This document shows, piece after piece, positions 35,128-42,375 of a DNA stretch of 64,000 nt. This stretch comes from Brevundimonas sp. GTDB taxonomy: Bacteria; Pseudomonadota; Alphaproteobacteria; Caulobacterales; Caulobacteraceae. A model generated the notes under the pieces. It ran no database searches. It had not been told where the DNA came from and saw only the letters and a program-made list of their open reading frames with translations. Each line of letters begins with the position of its first letter. Position 1 is the first letter of the stretch. Location: NCBI RefSeq assembly GCF_003248455.1, contig NZ_QFNM01000011.1:1-64000 (forward strand). The letters run 5' to 3'. Made by a program: the position numbers and the translations under genes.

Positions 35128-36522
35128 ATGAACACCTCGCCCGACCGCTACGTCTCCACCCGGGGCCGCTCGCCCCAGACCGACTTCGCCGGCGCCCTGC
35201 TGCGCGGCATCGCGCCGGACGGCGGCCTCTATATGCCGACCGCCTGGCCCGCCCTGTCGCCAGAGACCTGGACCGGCCCGGCCGATTACAAGGCCATCGC
35301 CCTGGCGGCCATGGGGCCCTTCGTCGGCGACGCCCTGCCCGCCGGAGCGCTGGACCGGGCGCTGGATCGGCTGATCGCCGGCTTCGACCATCCGCTGGTC
35401 ACGCCCCTGGTCGAGTTGGAGCCGGGCCTGTTCGTGCTGGAGCTGTTCCACGGCCCCACCGCCGCCTTCAAGGACCTGGCCATGCAGCTGGTCGCGGCCC
35501 TGACGGACGAGGCCCTGTCGGCCTCGGGCGAGCGCCTGACCATCCTTACCGCCACCTCGGGCGACACCGGCGCGGCCGCCGTGCGCGCCTTCGCCGGCGC
35601 CCGGTCCGTCGATCTGGTCGTGCTGCATCCGCTGGACCGCGTCTCTCCCGTTCAGCGGCGGCAGATGACCACGGTCCAGGCCGACAATGTGCTGAACCTG
35701 GCCGTGCGCGGCGATTTCGACGACTGCCAGCGTCTGGTGAAGGGCCTGCTGGCCGAGGACGCCCTGCGCGCGACCGGCCGCCTGTCCTCGGTCAATTCGA
35801 TCAACTGGGCGCGGCTGGCGGGCCAGATTCCCTACTATGTCTCCGCCACCGCCCAACTGGGCCGGGCCGCGACCTTCGTCGTGCCGACCGGCAATTTCGG
35901 CGACGCCTTCGCGGGTCTCGCGGCGACCCGGATGGGCCTGCCGTCCAACGGCTTCGTCGCGGCGGTGAACCAGAACGACGCCCTGGCCCGCGCCCTGAAC
36001 GACGGCCTTTATTCGCGTCGCGCGGCGGTGGAGAGCGGCAGCGTCTCGATGGACGTCCAGGCGCCGTCCAACTTCGAACGGCTGGTGTTCGAGGCGACCG
36101 GCCGCGACGCCGACCGCACCCGCGCGGTGTTCGAAACCTTCGCCCGCGACGGCGCCGTGGCTTTCGATCCCAAGCTGCTGGCCGCCCTGCGCGCCTCGGT
36201 CTCGGCCGTCTCCATCGACGAGGACGAGACCCGCGCCGAGATCGCCCACGCGCACGAAGCCTGGGGCCGCGTCGTCTGTCCGCACACGGCCGTCGCCCTG
36301 GCCGCCGCGCGTCGTCAGGATCGGTCCGGGGGGCCGGTCGTGGCCCTGTCCACCGCCCATCCGTCCAAGTTCGGGGCCTTCGTCTCCGAGGTGCTGGGCT
36401 TCGCGCCCGAGCCCGCAAACGTCATCGCCGCCCTGGGCGATCGGCCCGAGCGGTTGAGGGTGGTCGATGGGACGACGGAGGCGGCGCTGGAAGCCGTGGC
36501 GGCCTTTTCAGGCCGCCACTGA
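35128..36522 (+). CDS. thrC: threonine synthase
   Basis: The PLP enzyme converts O-phosphohomoserine to threonine. The 464-residue protein has the N-terminal YVSTRG..P..DFAGALLRGIAPDGGLYMP block, the PLP lysine at residue 115 in FHGPTAAFKDLAMQL, the SGDTG phosphate loop and VPTGNFGDAFAG. It is of the bacterial/fungal class 2 type by length. It is separated from thrB and the homoserine dehydrogenase fusion by a CsbD gene, an unknown gene and a repeat. Confidence 0.96.
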   Translation: MNTSPDRYVSTRGRSPQTDFAGALLRGIAPDGGLYMPTAWPALSPETWTGPADYKAIALAAMGPFVGDALPAGALDRALDRLIAGFDHPLVTPLVELEPGLFVLELFHGPTAAFKDLAMQLVAALTDEALSASGERLTILTATSGDTGAAAVRAFAGARSVDLVVLHPLDRVSPVQRRQMTTVQADNVLNLAVRGDFDDCQRLVKGLLAEDALRATGRLSSVNSINWARLAGQIPYYVSATAQLGRAATFVVPTGNFGDAFAGLAATRMGLPSNGFVAAVNQNDALARALNDGLYSRRAAVESGSVSMDVQAPSNFERLVFEATGRDADRTRAVFETFARDGAVAFDPKLLAALRASVSAVSIDEDETRAEIAHAHEAWGRVVCPHTAVALAAARRQDRSGGPVVALSTAHPSKFGAFVSEVLGFAPEPANVIAALGDRPERLRVVDGTTEAALEAVAAFSGRH

Positions 36523-36530
36523 ACCGAACC

Positions 36531-36845
36531 TCAGCGGCGCTTGCCGCCGGTCAGCACCTTGAGCAGAAACAGGCCCGCGCCCGCGACCGACAGGGTCGTG
36601 ACCAGCGGACGCTTGCGCGCCTCGGCGGCCACCGTGCGGGCCTTGTCGCGGTAATCGGCCGGGGCCTTTTCGACCAGGCGATCCACGGCGTCCATGGCCT
36701 TGCCGAAGGTTTCCAGCGACTTGCCCTTGGCGTCGTTATAGGCCCCTTCGACCTGCAGCTTCTGGTCGCCGACCAGCTTGCCCAGGCCCTTTTGCGTCTT
36801 GCCCTGCACCTGCGAAGCGGCGCCGTTGATCTGTTCGTCGGTCAT
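36531..36845 (-). CDS. CsbD family stress protein
   Basis: This 104-residue protein has the CsbD domain (MTDEQINGAASQVQGKTQKGLGKLVGDQKLQVEGAYNDAKGK) followed by a C-terminal hydrophobic helix (LVTTLSVAGAGLFLLKVLTGG), so it may be membrane-tethered. CsbD proteins belong to the general stress response in many bacteria, including the sigma-EcfG regulon in alphaproteobacteria. GGAAC lies about 70-75 bases upstream, with a GTTT about 15 bases on, a loose fit to the EcfG promoter. Start at 36845. Confidence 0.85.
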   Translation of the reverse strand: MTDEQINGAASQVQGKTQKGLGKLVGDQKLQVEGAYNDAKGKSLETFGKAMDAVDRLVEKAPADYRDKARTVAAEARKRPLVTTLSVAGAGLFLLKVLTGGKRR

Positions 36846-37056
36846 GATTGAAATCTCGTTCTCGGGGAGCGCGGCTGTAACCGCATGAACCATCAAACCC
36901 CGGACCGCCGTTCAGTTCCAGCGGCAAGACAGCGCGGGGTGGCGGCCTCTGACATGACGACGAGCCGCATTGTCGCAAACCGACCCGTAGCGGACGTTTA
37001 TCGCCCCTTAGTGGGTTGCGGCCATTGCTGCGACCCTGCGCTCGCGGAGAATGGAA

Positions 37057-37521
37057 ATGCTAGCAGTTTTGGTGACGATTGCGGCGATGCAACTCGGCGA
37101 CCATGATGCGCTTTCATCGGACATCGATCGTTTCGGTCGAATTTTCATTGTGTCCAGCGGATGCGCCCGAATGGGCTATGAGGTTGACTTCGACCCCTTG
37201 CACGACATGCAGAGGCAGATCGAAAGCCGAGCGTCCGAGGCCGGTATGCCCGAGGCTGAAATAAGCCGGCGCATAAACGACAGCATAGTGCGACACGAGA
37301 CCGACCTTCCGCCTCGCAATCTGCCTGAAGATGCGTCTCCCTCACAGATCATGCAACATCTTCGTGATGTGAAGGAGGTCTATCCACTTCGTTGTGGTCA
37401 ACTGGCTTGGGAAGCGCCTGAAGCGCTGACATCCGAAGGTTTGAAATCAGGGGACGCCCAGCTGATCGAGCGGATGAGTTTTTTCGAAACCCTTTATGCG
37501 CGAGCGCCCGAGAGCAAATAG
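37057..37521 (+). CDS. hypothetical protein, atypical composition
   Basis: This 154-residue protein has a possible signal peptide (MLAVLVTIAAMQLGDHDA), two conserved-looking cysteines (SSGCARMG and LRCGQLAWE) and no family I recognise. GGAGA directly abuts an ATG at 37051 and lies six bases before the ATG at 37057, so the latter is the better start. The base composition is visibly lower in GC than its neighbours with more A/T in wobble positions, which suggests recent transfer. Confidence 0.65.
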   Translation: MLAVLVTIAAMQLGDHDALSSDIDRFGRIFIVSSGCARMGYEVDFDPLHDMQRQIESRASEAGMPEAEISRRINDSIVRHETDLPPRNLPEDASPSQIMQHLRDVKEVYPLRCGQLAWEAPEALTSEGLKSGDAQLIERMSFFETLYARAPESK

Positions 37522-37797
37522 GTCGGCTCGACCCGACCGAATGGAACCGCTTGCACCCCTAGTTCTGAAAGCGAACCTCTAGGTTTTCAGCGACTTGGCC
37601 CGCGCAAACGGCAATCGACCTGGCGCCCTCCGAAACCGTGCCATAATCCCGCGCGGTCTTTGAAAACGTGAACCCCGACACGGTCGAAAGTGCACTCTCA
37701 TTTGCACATCGCACCGTTTTCGCCTGTGCAAGTGCGACCGTCGATTTCGCACTATTCACACCATTCAGACTCTGTTTTCGGCGCTCGCTCCCGATCC
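37522..37797. other. low-GC intergenic stretch, no confident gene
   Basis: The stretch after the unknown gene keeps the lower-GC composition. A 69-codon minus-strand frame starting at GTG 37767 and ending at 37559 reads VNSAKSTVALAQAKT... through ...VAENLEVRFQN and has acceptable amino-acid use, but has no ribosome-binding site that I can see and no recognisable family. I do not call it as a gene. It may be a remnant. Confidence 0.35.
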
Positions 37798-37905
37798 CGT
37801 CATCCTCGCCCTTGTGGCGAGGATCCAGACTCCCGGTGTTTCCGCAGGGCGCGGCGCCGCCAGACAGCGGGAGTCTGGATCCCAGGGACAAGCCCTGGAT
37901 GACGG
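37798..37905. repeat. dispersed palindromic repeat (CCGTCATCC...GGATCCAGACTCCCG type)
   Basis: CCGTCATCC, CTTGT, GGATCCAGACTCCCG at 37798-37835 is matched inversely by CGGGAGTCTGGATCC, ACAAG, GGATGACGG at 37868-37905. GTCATCC-type palindromes of this family are dispersed through many alphaproteobacterial genomes, from memory. Here it lies just beyond the thrB stop, between the lower-GC segment and the thr operon. Confidence 0.75.
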
Positions 37906-37963
37906 AGATGCGCGTCGCGAAACTGTGCGAACGGCACGAACCGCACCCCGCTTTTTCTTACCC

Positions 37964-38941
37964 TCAGACCGGCTCGACCGCCCGCCAATGGTCCAGGCGG
38001 CGCAGGAAGACGGCCGGGTCCTTGGGCGTCACCAGATTGGCCGGATCGTGGAAGATGCGGTCGTGCAGCCGCGTCACCGTGAACCGCAGCGCCGCCGCCT
38101 CGCCCAGGCGCGGCAGGGCCGCCCGTTCGGCCGCGCCCAACGGCCGCACCGCCTCGTAGCCGCGCAGGAAGGCCGCCAGGGCCGGGGCGTCGGCCCGTCC
38201 CTCGGCGTCGAACCCCCAGGCCGACAGGGCGATGGCCAGGTCGTAGGCGAAGGCCCCGTCGCAGCCGAAATAGAAGTCGATCACGGCCGAGACCGCCCCG
38301 GACTCGAACAGCACATTGTCGGGAAAATAGTCGGCATGGATCGCCCCGCCCGGCAGATCGCCGCAGGCCTGGAGGCCGAACGGATCGCCCAGCCGATCCA
38401 GCGCCCCCTCCACCTGTTTCAGCAGGGCGCGGTCCGTATCCGACGCCCGTGCGACGCCTTCGGCGCAGCGATCCGCCAGCCGTCGCCAGGCCGCCGGCCC
38501 CACCGGATTGGCGCGCCTCAGGGGAAAGTCCGCCGCCGCCAGATGCAGCCGCGCCAGCGCCGCCCCGGCCGCCGCCTGATCGGCCGGCGACGGGCGACGC
38601 AGCCAGGCGCCGGTCTTCCATTCGATCACGGCGGCCGCCCGACCGTTCAGCCGGCCCAGCCATCGCCCGGCCCGGTCCTCGACGGGCATGGGGCAGGGAA
38701 AGCCCCGCCCCGCCAGATGCGCCGTCAGCCCCAGGCAGAACGGCAGCGACGCCGCATCGGTGCGCCCCTCGAACAGAGTCAGGACGAAGCGCCGCCCCCG
38801 CCCGTCCTGAACCGTATCCAGCCGGTAGTTGGTGTTCTCCACCCCCTCGGCGATGGCGGTCAGCGACGCCGCCTCGCCGATGTCGTAGCCGGCCAGAAAG
38901 GCCCGGGCCTGGGCCAGGGAGACAGGGGTGAAGACGGCCAT
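37964..38941 (-). CDS. thrB: homoserine kinase, ThrB type II
   Basis: The enzyme phosphorylates homoserine to O-phosphohomoserine for threonine synthesis. This 325-residue protein is of the APH/choline kinase-like class, not the GHMP class: it begins AVFTPVSLAQARAFLAGYDIGEAASLTAIAEGVENTNYRL and has the catalytic loop GGAIHADYFPDNVLF and VIDFYFGCDGAFAYDLAIAL. It starts four bases after the homoserine dehydrogenase stop, so it is the second gene of the attenuated operon. Confidence 0.95.
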   Translation of the reverse strand: MAVFTPVSLAQARAFLAGYDIGEAASLTAIAEGVENTNYRLDTVQDGRGRRFVLTLFEGRTDAASLPFCLGLTAHLAGRGFPCPMPVEDRAGRWLGRLNGRAAAVIEWKTGAWLRRPSPADQAAAGAALARLHLAAADFPLRRANPVGPAAWRRLADRCAEGVARASDTDRALLKQVEGALDRLGDPFGLQACGDLPGGAIHADYFPDNVLFESGAVSAVIDFYFGCDGAFAYDLAIALSAWGFDAEGRADAPALAAFLRGYEAVRPLGAAERAALPRLGEAAALRFTVTRLHDRIFHDPANLVTPKDPAVFLRRLDHWRAVEPV

Positions 38942-38945
38942 GGCC

Positions 38946-40682
38946 CTAGTTCAGGCCGGCGTCGGCGCGGCGCGCGCGCACGATTTCGGCCAGGTCGGCC
39001 ATGATGCTCTCGGTCGTGGCCCAGCGCCCGGCGCCCCGGCCCCGGCAACGCCACACCCGGCCGTCGGCGCCATAGACCTTCAGCGCATTGCCCTCGCCGC
39101 GCAGGCTGGAGAACAGCGGGTCGCCGTGGTCGGCCGTCAGGCTGACGGAGGGCGCGATCACCCCGTCCTTCAGATGGGCCGCGCCGATCTGGCGCACCCC
39201 GCCGTCGGCCACGGTCGCCTCGGTCAGGGCGTCGCGCGACACCTCGCCTTCGGGCGCGCGGCCGAACGCCTCGTGGCACAGCAGCCGGACCTTGGCCGCC
39301 GCATCCAGTCCTTCCAGGTCCGAGGACGGGTCCTCTTCCGCGAAGCCCGCCGCGCGCGCATCGGCCAGGGCCTCGGCGAAGGCGGCGCCGTCGCCCAGCC
39401 GCTCCAGCATGAAGTTGACCGTGCCGTTCAGGACCGCCTCGAATCCGACCACCTCGCCGGCTGCGCGGGCCGCGCGCACCGTTTCGACCATGGGCGCGCC
39501 GCCGCCGACCGAAGCCGACCAGAAGACCCGCCGGCCGCGCCGTTTGGCCAGATCCTGCAGGCCTCCTGGGTCGCGGCTGACCGCCTGTTTGTTGGCGCTG
39601 GCCACGTCGCAGCCCGCCTCCAGCGCCGCGCGGATCACCGCATGGCCCGCCTCGCCCTCGGACAGGGCTTCCAGCACGATGTCGGGCTTGCGTGACAGCA
39701 AGTCCTCGGCGCTGGCGGTGAACAGCGACGGCGGACAGGCCACGTCGCGCGGCTTGTTCGGATCGCGCACCAGGACGCCGACCACGTCGTAGCGGGGGTC
39801 GGCCAGCAGCCGGCCCAGAACCCCGCCGCCCACCACGCCGCATCCCGCGACCGCCACCTTCAGCGGCGGCAGGGCGGGAGCCGGGCCGGGGGGCGCGGAC
39901 CGGGCGCCGATCACCGTGCCGTCCGCCCGGTCCAGGGCCGCGACCTCGATCTCCACGCCCCGGCTTTCGCCCAGGTCGATGGCGTCGTGCTGCACCAGGG
40001 CGCCGCCCAGCTTGCGCGCCAGGTCCCAGGAGGCGCGGCGATAGCGCAGGGCCGGGGCCGTCCGGTCGTTGGGATCGTGGTCGTAGAGCCCGTCCACATC
40101 CTTGACCAGCCGCACCTTCTTCAGTCCCAGTTCGGCCGCCAGGAACACCGCCGTCAGGTCCGAGCCGCCCCGGCCCAGCAGGGCCACCCGCCCGTCCGGC
40201 CGCACCGCCCCGAAGCCGGGAACCACCACCACCTCGTGCCGGTCCAGCGCCTGTTTCAGATGATCGGGGCGCAGGCCGCAGGGGCGCGAATGCTCGGGCT
40301 CGCCTTCCGCCACGATGCCCAGTTCGCGCACCGAAAGGGCGCAGGCGTCCAGGCCGATCCGGTCGCAGGCGATGGCGACCAGGGCCGCCGACTTCTCCTC
40401 GCCCAGGGCCACATAGCCGGGCAGCAGGTCGTTGGAATGGGCCAGGCCCAGCGCCCGCGCCTCGGCCAGCAGCCGGTCGGTCGCCCCGCCGAAGGCCGAG
40501 ACCACCGCCACAACCTTGCGCCCCGCCCGGACATGGCCATAGACGGCCGAGGCGACCAGCGGCGCCTCGGCCGGGCCGCGCAGGATGGAAGAGCCGAACT
40601 TCAGCACCACCACCTCCGGGGCCGGCTGACTGCTGGGGTCGGGATTTTCGGATTTCTCTACGACGGCGAGATTGGCGGACAT
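38946..40682 (-). CDS. aspartokinase domain-homoserine dehydrogenase fusion without ACT domain
   Basis: This 578-residue protein joins an amino-acid kinase domain (about residues 25-255) to a homoserine dehydrogenase (about 274-565). The kinase part has KFGSSILR at residues 28-35 in place of the usual KFGGTS, plus GRGGSDLTAVFLA and VKDVDGLYDHDP. The dehydrogenase part has the NAD-binding VAVAGCGVVGGGV, VASANKQAVS, and GTVNFML. No ACT regulatory domain lies between or after them, unlike ThrA of enteric bacteria. Homoserine dehydrogenase makes homoserine; whether the kinase half is active is uncertain. A leader peptide and terminator precede it. Confidence 0.92.
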   Translation of the reverse strand: MSANLAVVEKSENPDPSSQPAPEVVVLKFGSSILRGPAEAPLVASAVYGHVRAGRKVVAVVSAFGGATDRLLAEARALGLAHSNDLLPGYVALGEEKSAALVAIACDRIGLDACALSVRELGIVAEGEPEHSRPCGLRPDHLKQALDRHEVVVVPGFGAVRPDGRVALLGRGGSDLTAVFLAAELGLKKVRLVKDVDGLYDHDPNDRTAPALRYRRASWDLARKLGGALVQHDAIDLGESRGVEIEVAALDRADGTVIGARSAPPGPAPALPPLKVAVAGCGVVGGGVLGRLLADPRYDVVGVLVRDPNKPRDVACPPSLFTASAEDLLSRKPDIVLEALSEGEAGHAVIRAALEAGCDVASANKQAVSRDPGGLQDLAKRRGRRVFWSASVGGGAPMVETVRAARAAGEVVGFEAVLNGTVNFMLERLGDGAAFAEALADARAAGFAEEDPSSDLEGLDAAAKVRLLCHEAFGRAPEGEVSRDALTEATVADGGVRQIGAAHLKDGVIAPSVSLTADHGDPLFSSLRGEGNALKVYGADGRVWRCRGRGAGRWATTESIMADLAEIVRARRADAGLN

Positions 40683-40718
40683 CTGTTTCTCGGATCTGGT
40701 GAAGGGCGTGGGGTGAAA

Positions 40719-40799
40719 TGAAAAACCCCGCCTGGCGGACCGGGCGGGGTTCGGGTTCTGCGGTCGCCTGGGTTCGGCGCGCTAAACTCGTCCCGCCCG
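40719..40799 (-). terminator. transcription attenuator upstream of the homoserine dehydrogenase fusion
   Basis: On the minus strand the RNA can form a terminator, AACCCCGCC (plus 40743-40751) pairing with GGCGGGGTT (plus 40724-40732) followed by TTTTTC. CGGGCGGG inside the leader-peptide codons near its stop (plus 40792-40799) is an exact complement of CCCGCCCG in the left arm (plus 40741-40748), giving an eight-base antiterminator. Ribosome position on the leader would choose between them. Confidence 0.8.
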
Positions 40800-40946
40800 A
40801 ATGGGCATGGTGGTGGTGCCGGTCGTGCCGCCGATAATGGTTCCGCCGAGGATCGCGCCCATGCCAAAGGCCGTCGCGGCCAGGCCGGCGACGGTCGAAA
40901 GTTCGGCGATGAGCGAGCGCTGCGGCACGGGTGGGGTCCGGTTCAA
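40782..40946 (-). CDS. putative Thr/Ile-rich leader peptide of the thr operon
   Basis: The minus-strand frame ending at TAG 40782-40784 reads GGTIIGGTTGTTTMPIRAGRV at its C-terminus, with seven Thr (ACC/ACG) and three Ile codons within about 18 codons of the stop, directly upstream of a terminator and 100 bases before the homoserine dehydrogenase fusion. This is the layout of an attenuator leader peptide that senses charged tRNA-Thr and tRNA-Ile. Start options are TTG at 40946 (AAGG upstream, 54 residues), GTG at 40928 or ATG at 40862 (26 residues). The residues before the Thr block are hydrophobic, so a small membrane protein is the alternative. Confidence 0.75.
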   Translation of the reverse strand: MNRTPPVPQRSLIAELSTVAGLAATAFGMGAILGGTIIGGTTGTTTMPIRAGRV

Positions 40947-41117
40947 ATCTGAGCCTTAGGGTGGTCGGATCGCCCCCATCCTGTCAAGCGGGCTTGGACG
41001 ATTTTTTTCGCGACAGGTCGATTTCAACCTATTTCGCACCCGGCTCACTGAAGCGCAGGTCGCATTTAGGTGGAATTTTCCGCTTGACCGGCGCCGCCCG
41101 TTTGATCAACGTAAAGC

Positions 41118-41230
41118 CACTCATCAAGACCGGCTGAGGGATTAGGCCCTTTGACGCCGGGGCAACCATCGGGTTCCGCCCGAAACGGTGCCAACTCCTG
41201 CGGGGTCCTTCGGGCCGCGAGAGATGAGTG
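41118..41230 (+). promoter_or_regulatory. SAM riboswitch (S-box, SAM-I type)
   Basis: The leader before metX has the S-box signature in order: P1 5' strand CACTCATC (41118-41125), AAGA, the kink-turn TGAGGGA, GGCCC.TTGAC, GGGGCAACC, a P3 hairpin TCGGG/CCCGA, GGTGCCAACTCCTGC and the P1 3' strand GATGAGTG (41223-41230). A second stem GTGGAGC (41228-41234) with GCTCCAC (41249-41255) shares the last three bases of P1, so it is a candidate expression platform. Binding of SAM would lower expression of methionine synthesis genes. Confidence 0.93.
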
Positions 41231-41292
41231 GAGCATCGACGAGGCGACGCTCCACGCTCTGTCACCGCATGAGGCTTGCTGAGGCGAGAACG

Positions 41293-42375
41293 ATGCGGAC
41301 GACATTGATGACCCTGGCTGAAACCGACCTGCTCGAAGACCCCGACTGTCGCCCCGCGACGGCGCCTTCCCCTGTTCGCCCCGCCGTTCGCGAACGCGGC
41401 GGCGCCCGCGACATCGTCGTTCCCATTCCCGCCGACTTCCGCCTGGCCTCGGGCGAAAAACTGCGCCAGCCCGATATCGTAGGCCGCCTGCATGGCCGCG
41501 CCGGAGCGCCCCTCGTCGTGGTCGCCGGCGGCATTTCGGCCGGCCGTTTCGTGCATCGCACCGAGACCAACGGCTTGGGCTGGTGGTCCGGCGCCGTGTC
41601 GGTGCGCGGCCCTATCGACCTTTCGCGGTTCCAGGTCCTGGCTGTCGATTTCGCCCCAAACGCCGAAAGATGGGGCGCCGAGCGCCCTGAAACCCCCGTC
41701 ACCATCACCACCCATGACCAGGCGCGTCTTCTGGCCCTGGTGCTGAACCACCTGGAGATCCAGCGGGTCGCCGCCTTCGTCGGCTGTTCCTATGGCGGAA
41801 TGATCGCCCTGGCCTTCGCCGAATTGTATCCCGACTGGGCCGATCAGCTGATCGTGGTCTCCGCCGCCCATCGCGCCCATCCCCAGGCCACCGCCTGGCG
41901 CGGCATCCAGCGCCGCATCCTGCAGTTCGCCGTCGCCGCCGGCCGCCCGGAGGAGGGCGTCGCCCTGGCCCGCGAACTGGCCATGACCACCTATCGCACC
42001 GCCGAGGAGTTCGACTCCCGCTTCGAGTCCGCCGCCCCGGCGGCCGTCGGCGGCGCCTATCCGGTGTGCCAATATCTGACCGCGCGCGGCCAGGCCTACC
42101 GCACCCACACCACCCCGGCCCGCTGGCTGTCGATGTCGGATTCCCTGGACCGCCACAGCGTGACGCCCGAGGCCGTCAAGACCCCCGTCACCCTGGTCGG
42201 CTTCACCTCCGACCGGCTGGTGCCGATCGACGACATCCGCGAACTGGCCGCGCGGCTGCCGACCCTGTGGCGCTTCGTCGAGGCGCCCTCCCTCTATGGC
42301 CACGACGCCTTTCTGAAGGAGGACGCCTTCGTCGGCGACATCCTCCGCGCCGCCTTCAAGGACATCAAAGCATGA
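41293..42375 (+). CDS. metX: homoserine O-acyltransferase, MetX family
   Basis: This alpha/beta hydrolase-fold enzyme acylates homoserine for methionine synthesis. The 360-residue protein has GGISAGRFV, ITTHDQARLLALVL, the nucleophile elbow GCSYGGMIALAFAELYP, and a C-terminal catalytic Asp in TSDRLVPIDDIREL and His in SLYGHDAFL. Whether the acyl donor is acetyl-CoA or succinyl-CoA cannot be read with confidence; proteins of this length and sequence type in some bacteria use succinyl-CoA. The gene lies behind the SAM riboswitch and overlaps the next gene by four bases. Start ATG at 41293 has GAGGCGAG upstream. Confidence 0.93.
   Translation: MRTTLMTLAETDLLEDPDCRPATAPSPVRPAVRERGGARDIVVPIPADFRLASGEKLRQPDIVGRLHGRAGAPLVVVAGGISAGRFVHRTETNGLGWWSGAVSVRGPIDLSRFQVLAVDFAPNAERWGAERPETPVTITTHDQARLLALVLNHLEIQRVAAFVGCSYGGMIALAFAELYPDWADQLIVVSAAHRAHPQATAWRGIQRRILQFAVAAGRPEEGVALARELAMTTYRTAEEFDSRFESAAPAAVGGAYPVCQYLTARGQAYRTHTTPARWLSMSDSLDRHSVTPEAVKTPVTLVGFTSDRLVPIDDIRELAARLPTLWRFVEAPSLYGHDAFLKEDAFVGDILRAAFKDIKA

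Noticed and set aside
34090..36360. Long minus-strand frame spanning thrC and part of the retropepsin gene
   Set aside because: It crosses two supported genes and has no recognisable domain.
37559..37891. Minus-strand 110-residue frame over the low-GC gap
   Set aside because: Its first third lies in the dispersed palindrome, and I see no ribosome-binding site or family; it is only noted as a possible remnant.
40658..40867. Minus-strand 69-residue frame over the thr attenuator
   Set aside because: It is Pro/Arg-rich, crosses the terminator stem and has no ribosome-binding site; the Thr/Ile frame is the meaningful one.
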